DNA of 55,086 bases from Saprospiraceae bacterium (GTDB lineage Bacteria; Bacteroidota; Bacteroidia; Chitinophagales; Saprospiraceae). The notes under the pieces were generated by a model. It was not told the DNA's origin. It searched no databases and saw nothing but the letters and a program-made list of their open reading frames with translations. Shown one piece after another: positions 15,092-24,623 of the stretch; the first letter of the stretch is position 1, and the number at the start of each line of letters is the position of its first letter. Location: assembly GCA_020630955.1 (NCBI GenBank), contig JAHDIE010000004.1, positions 57,476-112,561 on the forward strand. Reading direction: 5' to 3'. Both the position numbers and the translations under genes were made by a program.

Positions 15092-18000
15092 ATGACAACT
15101 AATTTATCTTTAGATTCTGATTTGTTAAGTGAAAAAAATTTATTGGGCCTATTACTATCATTTGGAAATACAAATGATCGAGAACAAGACCTTTCTAATT
15201 TTTGTAAATCCCTGTATAAAAATTTAAACTTAAAAAGCTTAAGTTTTATACCTTCCTCACCTGAGATTCCATATCAGCACCAGCCAGATAATTTTAACCA
15301 TGCTAGGCCAAAATACCAAACAGTTAGGGAGGTTTTAGGGCAAGAAAAATGGAAAACAATAAATCAAATTGAATCATCTAATTCAAGTAAAAAATTTATA
15401 AAAGCCAACCACAGTTATTTCATTGTAAGCCTCTTGAACTCTGGAGTAATTGTCCTGGAAGGTACAGAGCATGATCATGTATTCGAAAGTAAAACATTGC
15501 AGCTAATTATTGATAAATTTTTAAATACTTATCAACTCCTATCAGAGCAAGAACAACTACAAACCATAGAGTATAAATACAAAATTCTAGTCCAGGAAAA
15601 CAATCTTGGAATGGCATATATTAAAAATAAAAAATTCCTTGATGTTAATAAATCTTTTTTAGAATTTTCAGGTTACGATCGAGAAGAAATTATTGATATA
15701 GATTTTAGTAAAATTTATGATTTACAAACTCAAAATTTGATTAATGATCTCCTTAAAACATTTACAAGTAGAAGCAAAAAAAATATTTCATTTGACGGAG
15801 TTCTAATAAGTAAGAAAGGGGAAAGTAAAACATTCAAATGTTCCTCTCAGGCATTATATAACGGACAGAAAGAATATATAGGATCGCTGAATACTTTTGT
15901 CGATACTACTCAAGAAACCGCTGCAACCAGAAACGTTCAAGATTCTAAACATCTAATTACAAGTCTATTTGACCATGTTGCAACAGGACTAATTATGTTG
16001 GAAAACAACAAAATTGTTAAATCTAATAATTACATAAGCGACATTTTAGGTTTTACACAAGACGAATTAAAGGAAAAACAATTACATGAGTTGGTACATG
16101 AATCTCACCACAAAATTTTCGATCTAAATCAAGAGGAAAAATGTAAAAAGAAAATTCCACAAAAAATTATTCCTTTTAAAACGAAAAGTGAAAGTGAAGT
16201 CCTTTTGGTTACTCAATTTATTCACATAAATAATGACCAAAATACCGCTCAGACAATAGTCAACTTTGTTGATGTAACGGAAGTTGAAATTGCAAAAAAA
16301 GAGTTATTGTCAAAAGAAACAATGCTTAATACTATTCTAGAAAATTCAACTCAAAACATATTAGTATTAGATAAAAATCATACTATACTACATTTCAATA
16401 AAGGATCAAAAAGAGGTTTTTTAAGAAATTTTGGAATTGAACTTAAACTCGGAGATCATTTGTTTGAAAACAACAAAGGTAAAATTGACAAATCATATGA
16501 AAAACTCTTAAATAAAGCATTTAAAGGTCAAGAAATAAGCTTTGATTATACTTCAAAAAATGAGGATGGTTCAAACGATTTGTATTCCGTGGTCACCTTC
16601 AAACCATTACTAGATCCAAATAATAATATAATTGGAATTATTTCCTTAACAAAGGATGTAACTGAACTTATTCTGCAAAATAAGATTATTGAAAAAAGAG
16701 AATCAACTTTAAAAGCGATCATTGATGCATCCGCTGATGGAATATATGCCGTTGATAAGAATATGGATGTCATATTCCTTAACGAACAAGCAAAGAGGGA
16801 CTTTAAGAGCTATATAAATGTTGACTTAGGCATTGGTGATAACTTGTATGATAGAATTGAATCAACAAAAGTAGATAAATGGAGAGAAGTTTACTACAAT
16901 AGAGTGCTCGGAGGTGAAAGCTTTGAAGTAAATCCGGTTATGTATAACCAATTATACGACAAAGAATATTATGTCGAAAATCGATATACTCCAGTAAAGG
17001 ACAATGACGGAAATATATTTGCGGCATTAGAAATTTCAAGAAATGTAACAGATCTCCGAAACAAAGAAAGAGACCTAGCAGAAAAAGAGTCTGAACTCAG
17101 ATCTGTGCTCGAAAAAACACCAACTGGTATAACTAAAATTAGTCTTGATGGAACAATAAACTTTATTACCAAAAAAACATCATCCATCCTATCCACAAAG
17201 AAAGAGGACATTATTGGAAAAAATATAATGTCTTTTATCCATGATTCTGATCGTGAAAGAATTTTTGAAGATATCGCATTACTTCTCAAAGGGGAAAATG
17301 AAATAAATAGTACGTATAGACTTCTCCATCCTGAAAAAGAAGAATTCTATATCCACGGAGTAGCTTCTGTGATGGTGGATCAAAATGAAGAACCTCAAGA
17401 ATTTTTAATTGCCTTTAATGATATTACTGAAAAAATAATTGCAAAAGACTTATTAACCAAAAGTGAAAATAGATATAAATCATTATTAGATGGGTCACCT
17501 GCAGGATTAGCACAAGTGGATCAACAAGGTAATTTCATTTTTGTTTCGAAAAAAGGAGCAGAAATTTTAGGTGATCCCATGGACGATGTTTTAAACAAAA
17601 ATTTCTATCATTATATTGATGATAAATATCAAAATTATGTATCAGAAAATCTAAATAAATTAACTAAACCCAACGAATTAATAGACTTCAGAGTAAAAGG
17701 AAAAGGAAGCAATGGAATCGTGTTTTATTTGGATGGCACAGCAACTTTATTGCAAGATACATTCACAAAAAAATATAGTACCCTATTTATTTTTAATGAT
17801 GTTACCTCCAGAGTTCTTGCAGAAAAAGAACTAAAGATCTACAACTCAAAATTAGAAGAAAAAAATGCTATATATAAAGCACTAATTGATAATTCCTTTG
17901 ATGGAATTGATATTATCGAACTAACACAGCCTTCAGATAAAAACCCAACTTCTTCCTTTGAAAGCGAGGTATTAATTAGAAATGAAAAGATGAACGAATA

Positions 18001-19033
18001 TTTCAATTATTCAAGGAGTTCTTTAATTTCAGATTATGAAATTCTTAAAATTAGTCCTGATATTCAGGCAAATGGAGAAAAAACCGAATCGAAGTTTAAA
18101 AATATCTTACACAATTTAATAGAAAATAAATTTTATATCTCAGAATGGAGAATCAATGCCACTGGAATAAATGAAGATTACAAATTATCGGCTAAATTAG
18201 TTTCTCTCAAAAATAAAGTTCTACTAATTAGAAACTTAAGTAAAATTACTAAAACCAAGTTACAACAACAGATTATTAAAAATCAATTGTCTACCTTATC
18301 AAAAAAGAACATTGAATTAAAAAAATATATTGAATCAAATTTACAACTAGAAAATTTTGCTTACATCGCTTCACACGATTTGAAGGCCCCTCTTCGGACT
18401 GTAACCAGTTTCTCGTTTCTTTTAAAACAAGCTGCATATGAGCAACTTGATAAAAAAAGTCAGGGATACTTAGATATTGTTTTACGAAGTTCTACCAACA
18501 TGCAATTACTTATAGATGACCTCTTGGAATTTAGTCGAGTAGGAACTCAACAAGTAAAGATTAAAGAAATTAATCTTGGACCAATGATTAAAAGAATCCT
18601 TTTGGATTTAGATACAAATATTCAGGAATCTGGTGCACAAATTCACATCAATAATATGCCCGAGACCATCTTTGCTGATGAATCAATGATGATCCAAGTT
18701 TTTCAAAACTTAATCAACAATGCCCTCAAGTTCCGAAACAAAGATCAAAAACCCATTGTTGATATAAATACTTCTGAAAGCGATGCACATTGGATCTTTA
18801 AAATAAAAGACAACGGCATTGGGATAAAACAAGAAAGCATTGAAAAAATATTTGGAATATTTGAAAAGTTACACAGCAATGATATTTATGAAGGAACCGG
18901 ATTAGGACTATCCATCTGCAAGAAAATCATTGAGATCCATAATGGTGAAATTTCAGTTGAATCTGAAATTAACAAAGGAAGTTGCTTCACTTTTAGTATT
19001 TCAAAAAATATTGTTCCAAAGATAGACCACTAA
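15092..19033 (+). CDS. Multi-PAS sensor histidine kinase
   Basis: 1313 residues. A 150-residue N-terminal segment of unknown fold (possibly GAF-like) precedes seven PAS-like domains starting near 163, 288, 411, 538, 668, 793 and 927. These are recognisable by LLDGSPAG / IIDASADG-type openings and D(I/V)T ends. A coiled coil then leads to HisKA, with the phospho-acceptor His near 1095 in ASHDLKAPLRTV. The HATPase domain follows: NALKF, DNGIGI, GTGLGLSICKKI. No transmembrane segment or signal peptide is seen, so it is probably cytosolic, and it has no receiver domain of its own. A single-domain response regulator follows 166 bp later and is the obvious partner. No chromophore-binding Cys motif of a phytochrome was noticed; the signal is unknown. 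Confidence 0.93.
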   Translation: MTTNLSLDSDLLSEKNLLGLLLSFGNTNDREQDLSNFCKSLYKNLNLKSLSFIPSSPEIPYQHQPDNFNHARPKYQTVREVLGQEKWKTINQIESSNSSKKFIKANHSYFIVSLLNSGVIVLEGTEHDHVFESKTLQLIIDKFLNTYQLLSEQEQLQTIEYKYKILVQENNLGMAYIKNKKFLDVNKSFLEFSGYDREEIIDIDFSKIYDLQTQNLINDLLKTFTSRSKKNISFDGVLISKKGESKTFKCSSQALYNGQKEYIGSLNTFVDTTQETAATRNVQDSKHLITSLFDHVATGLIMLENNKIVKSNNYISDILGFTQDELKEKQLHELVHESHHKIFDLNQEEKCKKKIPQKIIPFKTKSESEVLLVTQFIHINNDQNTAQTIVNFVDVTEVEIAKKELLSKETMLNTILENSTQNILVLDKNHTILHFNKGSKRGFLRNFGIELKLGDHLFENNKGKIDKSYEKLLNKAFKGQEISFDYTSKNEDGSNDLYSVVTFKPLLDPNNNIIGIISLTKDVTELILQNKIIEKRESTLKAIIDASADGIYAVDKNMDVIFLNEQAKRDFKSYINVDLGIGDNLYDRIESTKVDKWREVYYNRVLGGESFEVNPVMYNQLYDKEYYVENRYTPVKDNDGNIFAALEISRNVTDLRNKERDLAEKESELRSVLEKTPTGITKISLDGTINFITKKTSSILSTKKEDIIGKNIMSFIHDSDRERIFEDIALLLKGENEINSTYRLLHPEKEEFYIHGVASVMVDQNEEPQEFLIAFNDITEKIIAKDLLTKSENRYKSLLDGSPAGLAQVDQQGNFIFVSKKGAEILGDPMDDVLNKNFYHYIDDKYQNYVSENLNKLTKPNELIDFRVKGKGSNGIVFYLDGTATLLQDTFTKKYSTLFIFNDVTSRVLAEKELKIYNSKLEEKNAIYKALIDNSFDGIDIIELTQPSDKNPTSSFESEVLIRNEKMNEYFNYSRSSLISDYEILKISPDIQANGEKTESKFKNILHNLIENKFYISEWRINATGINEDYKLSAKLVSLKNKVLLIRNLSKITKTKLQQQIIKNQLSTLSKKNIELKKYIESNLQLENFAYIASHDLKAPLRTVTSFSFLLKQAAYEQLDKKSQGYLDIVLRSSTNMQLLIDDLLEFSRVGTQQVKIKEINLGPMIKRILLDLDTNIQESGAQIHINNMPETIFADESMMIQVFQNLINNALKFRNKDQKPIVDINTSESDAHWIFKIKDNGIGIKQESIEKIFGIFEKLHSNDIYEGTGLGLSICKKIIEIHNGEISVESEINKGSCFTFSISKNIVPKIDH

Positions 19034-19090
19034 ATTTCAACATATTACATATATAAATATTACTATATTACTTATTTTTATAATATGTAG

Positions 19091-19098
19091 TATATTTG
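19091..19098 (+). promoter_or_regulatory. Bacteroidota -7 element (TATATTTG) ahead of the response regulator
   Basis: An exact TAnnTTTG match inside the 166-bp gap between kinase and response regulator, giving a leader of about 95 bases. It suggests the regulator can be transcribed independently of the kinase. The -33 element is not evident. Confidence 0.4.
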
Positions 19099-19199
19099 TA
19101 GGGCTAATGAGTATGTACTTTTAATATTCTGGCAGTCTAATTGTATTAAGTTTAGTAGTAATTTTATCACATACCAATTTCATACCTAAGAAACCTAAG

Positions 19200-19637
19200 A
19201 TGACTCAGTTAAAACAAAAAAGGATTCTATTAATAGAAGATAATCCTGGAGATATAAAATTGTTTGAAGAGGCTGTTTCTGCAGAAGAGCTTAATATCGT
19301 ATTGGACATTGTTGAAGATGGCGAAGCTGCTTTAGAATATTTTGATAATCTCAAGAAAAATAATTTCAACAATTCTCCATCAATTGTTATCTCTGATCTC
19401 AATATTCCAAAAATAAATGGATTAGATGTTATCAAAAAATTTAAGCTTGATCCAATATTCAAAGTGATCCCTATTATTGTGTTGAGTACTTCTAATCTTG
19501 ATTCTGACATCAAAGAATGCTATTCATCACACGTCAATGCTTTCTTGGTCAAACCGATTGGAATTGACGAGTTTTTCAATCTTGTCAAACTTATTGATCA
19601 GTTCTGGTTAAGGACTTCTCACTTGGCAAGTATTTGA
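19200..19637 (+). CDS. Single-domain response regulator (Rcp1-like receiver)
   Basis: 145 residues, one receiver domain and nothing else. It has the acidic pair in LIEDNPGD, the phospho-acceptor Asp in IVISDLNIPKINGLDV, the switch residue in VLSTS and the conserved Lys in AFLVKPIG. The extended loop between helix 2 and strand 3 (NLKKNNFNNSPS) is typical of Rcp1-type regulators, which partner phytochrome-like kinases. It has no output domain, so it probably works by protein contact or as a phosphate carrier. It directly follows the seven-PAS kinase on the same strand. Confidence 0.92.
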   Translation: MTQLKQKRILLIEDNPGDIKLFEEAVSAEELNIVLDIVEDGEAALEYFDNLKKNNFNNSPSIVISDLNIPKINGLDVIKKFKLDPIFKVIPIIVLSTSNLDSDIKECYSSHVNAFLVKPIGIDEFFNLVKLIDQFWLRTSHLASI

Positions 19638-19760
19638 TTGAATTCTTGATGCCTCTTCGCTCCCCTCTTTTTGTTATAATTGTCGATTTAGTTATTAGGC
19701 AATAACGAAACATAAATTTCTTCAATTCTATTTGATTTTGATAAATGGGATCAAATTTTT

Positions 19761-19889
19761 ATGGATTCTTCAAATCTCGAAAATTACCACTGTGTAATCA
19801 ATTATGCACGAGCTATAAGACTTACCGTAAGAAATCAAAATTATGTTCTGGGTCAGTTTATATTACAATTATTAAGAATCTTAGGTTAA
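19761..19889 (+). CDS. Candidate 42-residue small protein (uncertain)
   Basis: ATG 19761 to TAA 19887-19889. The translation starts MDSSNLENYHCVINYAR and ends QFILQLLRILG, a soluble-looking N-terminus with a short hydrophobic C-terminal helix. Nothing in it is recognised. It lies in the 318-bp gap between the two response-regulator genes, just before a terminator belonging to the opposite strand. A competing 62-codon frame (19745-19933) covers the same bases and runs into that terminator, so it looks less real. The short frame could equally be chance or the remnant of a longer gene. Confidence 0.25.
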   Translation: MDSSNLENYHCVINYARAIRLTVRNQNYVLGQFILQLLRILG

Positions 19890-19896
19890 CAATGAT

Positions 19897-19932
19897 CAAA
19901 AAAAATAGGGAGCTAATATTATTAGCTCCCTA
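19897..19932 (-). terminator. Intrinsic terminator of the HTH response-regulator gene
   Basis: A 12-bp stem (TAGGGAGCTAAT / ATTAGCTCCCTA, 19906-19932) around a 3-base loop. On the minus strand it is followed by a run of seven T, and it lies 23 bases after the stop of the minus-strand regulator. Confidence 0.85.
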
Positions 19933-19955
19933 AAGTTTTCAATTAATATAATTGC

Positions 19956-20918
19956 CTAAACTGAGAGAATAAACTCTCTTAATTGAACCGCTTCTGTAAG
20001 ATTTAATTTCTTCTTTAGCCTATATCTAGTCATCTGCAATGACTTCATCTCGACATTCAATATTTTAGATACTTCGTAATTATCTAAATTCATACGAATA
20101 TAGGCACAATGTTTAAGGTCAAGGGAAGTTAATTTTGGATTTATTTGCGTAAGCTTTGTAAAAAATTCTGATTCTATACTCTCAAATGCAGATTTAAAGT
20201 CATTCCAAGAGTTTTCAGAAACATTCATTGAGTCTATTGACCTTTCCAAAGATCTAAGTTTTTTTAGCACTTGACTTTCACTATTTTCCGCTTTTAGCGA
20301 ACTATAAGCTTCTAATACTTGCTTTTTTAATTCTTTAAATTGATTTGAAAACTTCGATTGATCTACTTCTAATGAAACAACCTTTCGATTCTTTTCATTA
20401 ATTTCTTTATCAAATTCGACTGCATTACTTTCTAATAATTGGCTTTTTAAGGCCAATGATTTTTCAAGTTCGGATTTTTGATTTTTTATTATCTGATTTA
20501 AGTCCAGTAATTCTCTTTTCTGTGACAGAAGTGTTTTTTGAGCATCAATTAGTTTAAGAACATTCATTACTCTTGAAACAAGCTCAATTTTAGAAACAGG
20601 CTTATTTAAAAAATCAACGCTACCATAATCAAAAGCTTCTTCCAAAACTTTTTCGTCCTGAAGTCCTGTAATGATAATGATAGGAATATCTTTAAATGAA
20701 TTATTCTTCTTAATCATTTTTAAAGTCTCCAATCCTCCTTGCCTTGGCATTTGCCAATCAAGCAACATCAGATCAGGCTTTTCAATCTTTAACTGATCAA
20801 TTATGCCTTCTCCATCATCAAGTTCTGAAAAAGAAAAATTAGTATCATCTAAATACTCTTTATAAAGAATTCTGTCAAATTCCCTATCATCAACGATTAG
20901 TATCTTCGGCAAGTCCAT
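19956..20918 (-). CDS. Response regulator: receiver - coiled coil - HTH
   Basis: 320 residues from ATG 20918; GTG 20927 would add three. The receiver (1-120) has ILIVDDREFDRILYKEYL, the phospho-acceptor in LMLLDWQMPRQGG, and FLNKP. A long Lys/Glu/Leu-rich coiled coil (about 125-230) links it to a C-terminal helix-turn-helix (about 260-318), LTSLDLKHCAYIRMNLDNYE followed by VSKILNVEMKSLQMTRYRLKKKL, of the LuxR-like kind found in Bacteroidota regulators. It should bind DNA, probably as a coiled-coil dimer. It points toward the kinase/receiver genes and ends in its own terminator, so it may be a second output of that kinase. Targets are unknown. Confidence 0.88.
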   Translation of the reverse strand: MDLPKILIVDDREFDRILYKEYLDDTNFSFSELDDGEGIIDQLKIEKPDLMLLDWQMPRQGGLETLKMIKKNNSFKDIPIIIITGLQDEKVLEEAFDYGSVDFLNKPVSKIELVSRVMNVLKLIDAQKTLLSQKRELLDLNQIIKNQKSELEKSLALKSQLLESNAVEFDKEINEKNRKVVSLEVDQSKFSNQFKELKKQVLEAYSSLKAENSESQVLKKLRSLERSIDSMNVSENSWNDFKSAFESIESEFFTKLTQINPKLTSLDLKHCAYIRMNLDNYEVSKILNVEMKSLQMTRYRLKKKLNLTEAVQLREFILSV

Positions 20919-21102
20919 TTTGTACACTATTTAGGAAATATTAATCAATAATAATTCCATGTAGGCATGATTGCAATGCTAAAATATTAAGAATTTGTAC
21001 ATTATATTACAAATTAATCTGATTTTGTTGATTTGGCAGGCCCTATTATCCTAAATAACATTAATCCACTATAAAAATTAGTCCTCCTTACAAAATGATT
21101 CA

Positions 21103-22254
21103 ATGATACATTTTTCATCAAAACTTAATAATTCAACACCAAGCATTTTTTCCATTATGTCAGAAATGGCAAGAGAATACAATGCAATAAATCTTGGTCA
21201 AGGCTTCCCAAATTTTGATTGCTCCTTACAATTAAAGCAACTAGTTGCTAAATATCTCAACAAAGGAATGAACCAATATTGTCCTATGCCTGGTTTGTTT
21301 AACCTTAGAAACAATATTGCTCAAAAAATAACTACTCTATACAAAGTTGAATATAATCCTGAATCTGAAATTACCATTACCGCTGGTGCAACCCAAGCCT
21401 TATTTACTGCAATCACTGCTTTTGTCAATCCTGGTGATGAAGTGATAGTTTTTGAACCCGCCTATGACTCCTATATTCCAAGCATCAAATTTGCTGGAGC
21501 GAAGCCTGTGCCAATTTGCTTAAAAGCACCAGATTACAACATAGATTGGAACAATTTTGCCGACCAAATCAATGAGAAAACAAGAATGGTTATCATCAAT
21601 ACACCTCAAAACCCAATTGGTACCATCATGGCAAACTCTGACATGTCAATACTTGCAAAAATCCTTGCAAACAAAAATATTATTTTGCTAAGTGATGAGG
21701 TCTATGAACATTTGATTTATGATGATCAAAAACATCACAGTGCTTTATCTTACCCATCGCTGCGTGACAAAACAATCGCTGTTTATTCTTTTGGAAAAAC
21801 TTTTCACAATACTGGATGGAAAATTGGTTATTGCGTTGCTAACAAAAAGTTGATGAATGAATTTAGAAATATCCATCAATGGAATGTCTACTGCGTTAAT
21901 TCTTTTCTTCAATACGCACTCGCCGAATACATGCAAGATGAGGAAAGCTATACCAATTTGAATAGTTTTTATCAAGAAAAAAGAGATTACTTTAATAATC
22001 TAATGAAAGGTTCTGCCCTTAATATTATTCCTGCTCAAGGTACTTATTTTCAATTATTGGATTATTCACAAATTTCAAATCTCAATGATTTGGAATTCGC
22101 AAATTGGTTATGCCAAAAACATGGTGTTGCATCCATTCCTTTGTCTCCTTTTTATACCAATGGAAGTAATGACAAAGTTGTTAGATTGTGTTTTGCAAAA
22201 ACAAAAAAAACACTTGAAGCTGCTGCTGCAAAACTGGCCGCAATAAAAAAATAA
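21103..22254 (+). CDS. Class I/II PLP aminotransferase, methionine aminotransferase type
   Basis: 383 residues of the aspartate-aminotransferase fold. Landmarks are INLGQGFPNFDCS, ITAGATQALFTAI, FEPAYDSY, the NTPQNPIGT motif, LLSDEVYEHLIYDD, and the PLP-binding Lys in SFGKTFHNTGWKIGY. The order and length match the YbdL/kynurenine-aminotransferase group, which prefers methionine, glutamine or aromatic amino acids with 2-oxo acids. Exact substrate use is inference from family. It is convergent with pckA; no clear hairpin terminator separates them (22255-22305). Confidence 0.88.
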   Translation: MIHFSSKLNNSTPSIFSIMSEMAREYNAINLGQGFPNFDCSLQLKQLVAKYLNKGMNQYCPMPGLFNLRNNIAQKITTLYKVEYNPESEITITAGATQALFTAITAFVNPGDEVIVFEPAYDSYIPSIKFAGAKPVPICLKAPDYNIDWNNFADQINEKTRMVIINTPQNPIGTIMANSDMSILAKILANKNIILLSDEVYEHLIYDDQKHHSALSYPSLRDKTIAVYSFGKTFHNTGWKIGYCVANKKLMNEFRNIHQWNVYCVNSFLQYALAEYMQDEESYTNLNSFYQEKRDYFNNLMKGSALNIIPAQGTYFQLLDYSQISNLNDLEFANWLCQKHGVASIPLSPFYTNGSNDKVVRLCFAKTKKTLEAAAAKLAAIKK

Positions 22255-22305
22255 AAGTCTACATAATGCATTCCCTTATTCCAAGTTAATTTTGAAAAAT
22301 AAATT

Positions 22306-23880
22306 CTACAAAGCCGAGGGTCCTGCCTCTTGCAAAGACATATCAGCTTTAGCTTCAAAATTTTTAAAGTTATCTTTAAATAGCTTTGCAAGTGAATTCG
22401 CCATCTTGTCATACTCTTCCACATTGCGCCAGGTATCCCTTGGATTTAAAATCGCATTGGGTACATCTGGACATTCTTGAGGTACATTCAATTTGAATAA
22501 ATTTTCATTACTATAACTAACCTTATTCAAATCTCCATTTAATGCCGCTTTAATCATGGCTCTTGTAAAACTTAATTCAATTCTGTTTCCGTCTCCATAT
22601 TTACCACCTGTCCAGCCAGTGTTTACCAACCAAACGTTAATCTTTCCATCTCCAATATCTACTCCTGCATCTAATTTCTTCCCAAGCAACTCAGCATAAG
22701 CTGTTGGATGTAAAGGAAGAAAAGGTGCACCGAAACAAGATGAGAACGTTGCCTGTGGCTCTGTGATACCCTCTTCAGTACCTGCAATTTTAGCTGTATA
22801 ACCACTTAAAAAATGATACATTGCTTGCTCCTTAGTCAATTTTGAGATTGGAGGCAACACCCCAAAAGCATCACAGGTTAGGAAAAATATATTTTTGGGA
22901 ATATCGCCTCTGGAATTATACATAATGTTATCAATATGATATATTGGATAACTTACTCTAGTATTCTGAGTAATGCTGGTGTCTTCATAATTTGGAGTCA
23001 CATCATCTTCTTTATATCCGATGTTCTCCAACATGGCCCCAAAACGAATTGCTTTATAAATCTGAGGTTCTTTTGATTCAGAAAGATCTATGGTCTTTGC
23101 ATAACAACCCCCTTCCAAATTGTAAATATTTGAGGTAGACCATCCATGTTCATCATCACCTATCAACCTCCTATCTGGATCGTTCGACAAAGTTGTTTTT
23201 CCAGTTCCGCTCAATCCGAAAAACAAAGCTGTATCACTGTTGGAACCAACATTCGCACTACAATGCATACTAAGAACATTTCGCACCTTTGGTAGCACGA
23301 AATTCAATACAGAAAAAATTCCTTTTTTAATCTCTCCAGTATAAGCTGTTCCTCCAATCAGAATCGTTTTCTCAGTAAAATTGATAATTGAAAAATTTTC
23401 CTGCCTTGTCCCATGCTTTTCAGGATCTGCTAGTACGCCTGGAAATGCTAATATCTTCCAGTCTGCTTCAAAAGTTTTTAATTCTTCTTCTGTCAGTCGT
23501 AGAAACATATTGTGTGCAAATAAATTTTGCCATGGAAACTCAGTATAAACTTTGATATACAATCTATATTTATTACTCGCACAGGCATAAGCATCTCTCG
23601 CATAAATTTCATCCAATCCTTCCATATATTCTATAACCTTTTTATAAAGATCATGATATGTATCTGGGCTAATTGGAATATTAATATCTCCCCAATCTAC
23701 ATCTTCACGCGTTATATCATCATCGACAATATACCTATCTTTAGGTGACCTTCCGGTAAATTTCCCAGTATTGACAACTAAAGCACCATTACTGCTAAGC
23801 TTACCTTGTTCCAGCTCAATCGTTCTTTGAACCAAGGCTGCAGGAACCAAATTGTCTTTGATATTTGAATGTTTGATCAT
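22306..23880 (-). CDS. pckA: Phosphoenolpyruvate carboxykinase (ATP)
   Basis: 524 residues, normal length for the ATP-dependent enzyme. Visible motifs are NTGKFTGRSPKDRYIVDD near the N-terminus, ILIGGTAYTGEIKKGIFS, the kinase-1a P-loop GLSGTGKTTLSNDP, the IGDDEHGWS metal-binding segment, and the GYTAKIAGTEEGI and LVNTGWTGG stretches. It decarboxylates and phosphorylates oxaloacetate to PEP, the entry to gluconeogenesis from acetate, amino acids or glycerol-free growth. That fits with acs and the hut genes in this window. A TAnnTTTG element lies 28 bases upstream of the start. Confidence 0.97.
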   Translation of the reverse strand: MIKHSNIKDNLVPAALVQRTIELEQGKLSSNGALVVNTGKFTGRSPKDRYIVDDDITREDVDWGDINIPISPDTYHDLYKKVIEYMEGLDEIYARDAYACASNKYRLYIKVYTEFPWQNLFAHNMFLRLTEEELKTFEADWKILAFPGVLADPEKHGTRQENFSIINFTEKTILIGGTAYTGEIKKGIFSVLNFVLPKVRNVLSMHCSANVGSNSDTALFFGLSGTGKTTLSNDPDRRLIGDDEHGWSTSNIYNLEGGCYAKTIDLSESKEPQIYKAIRFGAMLENIGYKEDDVTPNYEDTSITQNTRVSYPIYHIDNIMYNSRGDIPKNIFFLTCDAFGVLPPISKLTKEQAMYHFLSGYTAKIAGTEEGITEPQATFSSCFGAPFLPLHPTAYAELLGKKLDAGVDIGDGKINVWLVNTGWTGGKYGDGNRIELSFTRAMIKAALNGDLNKVSYSNENLFKLNVPQECPDVPNAILNPRDTWRNVEEYDKMANSLAKLFKDNFKNFEAKADMSLQEAGPSAL

Positions 23881-24230
23881 CTCCTTTGTTAGATTTATTA
23901 ATTTTCACAAAGTTAAGTCAATAGAACTTATTAGAAGAAAACTTTATATATTTTGAAATGTTATCGCTTTTTATACACTAAGGAATTAACTGACATTTAT
24001 TTTATATTCTGCAAAAATCCTTACATCATATTTGGTATAATAATTTTATTGCCGATTAGTCAATTAACTTATCTTAAAATTTCAAATTAAACAATCAAAA
24101 CCGCTTACGAAATAGATTGGGTTAAATGCACATGACCTTCGTCCTTATTTCTCTTTTGAAACCAATTTTCTAAATATATATTTCATTCTCAATTTTGAAT
24201 CTTTTACTTTGAGAACAAATAGATAACATC
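23881..24230. other. 350-bp divergent promoter region between pckA and the DoxX-like gene
   Basis: A+T-rich DNA between divergent starts, holding the pckA -7 element. No reading frame longer than about 15 codons starts with ATG on the plus strand. Toward the DoxX-like gene, a TACTTTG (one spacer base short of TAnnTTTG) lies about 25 bases before the ATG and is only a weak candidate. Nothing else was recognised. Confidence 0.5.
23908..23915 (-). promoter_or_regulatory. Bacteroidota -7 element (TAACTTTG) for pckA
   Basis: An exact TAnnTTTG match on the minus strand, 28 bases before the pckA ATG. No good -33 TTTG is seen at the right distance. An AAAGGAG stretch abuts the ATG but is too close to act as a normal ribosome binding site. 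Confidence 0.5.
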
Positions 24231-24596
24231 ATGAATACAATTCCGAAGTGGCGATTTTTCTTAGGTTGGGCCATGTCTATATTTGTTTGTCTTGGCATTA
24301 CAGCGAGCGGTATAGCAAAATTATTGAAGGCTCAGCAATTGGTGGATAGTCTTGCCAAAATCAATCTCCAAGATTATATCACAACCATTGGCATCATCGA
24401 AATATCCTGTGTAATTCTTTATCTTATTCCAAAGACGAGCAATATTGGCTTTTTCCTTTTGTGCAGTTATATAGGGGGGATAATTGCCTCTGAACTTGCA
24501 ATGGGCTTTGGACCAGGTATTGGAATTGTGTTAGCAATAATCCTTTACATTGGTACTTTGCTGAGAAAACCTGAATTATCTGGTCTAGAAATTTAA
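24231..24596 (+). CDS. DoxX-like small membrane protein
   Basis: 121 residues with four hydrophobic segments (about 8-27, 48-65, 70-88 and 95-111). The layout GWAMSIFVCLGITASGIAKL, then IGIIEISCVILYLIPKTSNIG, matches the DoxX-like family (DoxX_2/DUF4281-type). The biochemical role of this group is poorly defined; some relatives are quinone-linked subunits. It stands alone between divergent pckA and convergent glpD. Confidence 0.75.
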   Translation: MNTIPKWRFFLGWAMSIFVCLGITASGIAKLLKAQQLVDSLAKINLQDYITTIGIIEISCVILYLIPKTSNIGFFLLCSYIGGIIASELAMGFGPGIGIVLAIILYIGTLLRKPELSGLEI

Positions 24597-24623
24597 CCAT
24601 ATTTTTCAATAAAAAGTTCTCAT

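Larger units (their letters stand above)
19638..19955. other. 318-bp gap between response-regulator genes
   Basis: It contains the candidate 42-residue frame (19761-19889) and the minus-strand terminator at 19897-19932. Nothing else could be recognised. Confidence 0.5.

Noticed and set aside
19745-19933. 62-residue plus-strand frame in the gap between regulators
   Set aside because: It runs into the terminator of the opposite strand and has a Lys/Cys-rich random look; the shorter frame at 19761-19889 is the better candidate.
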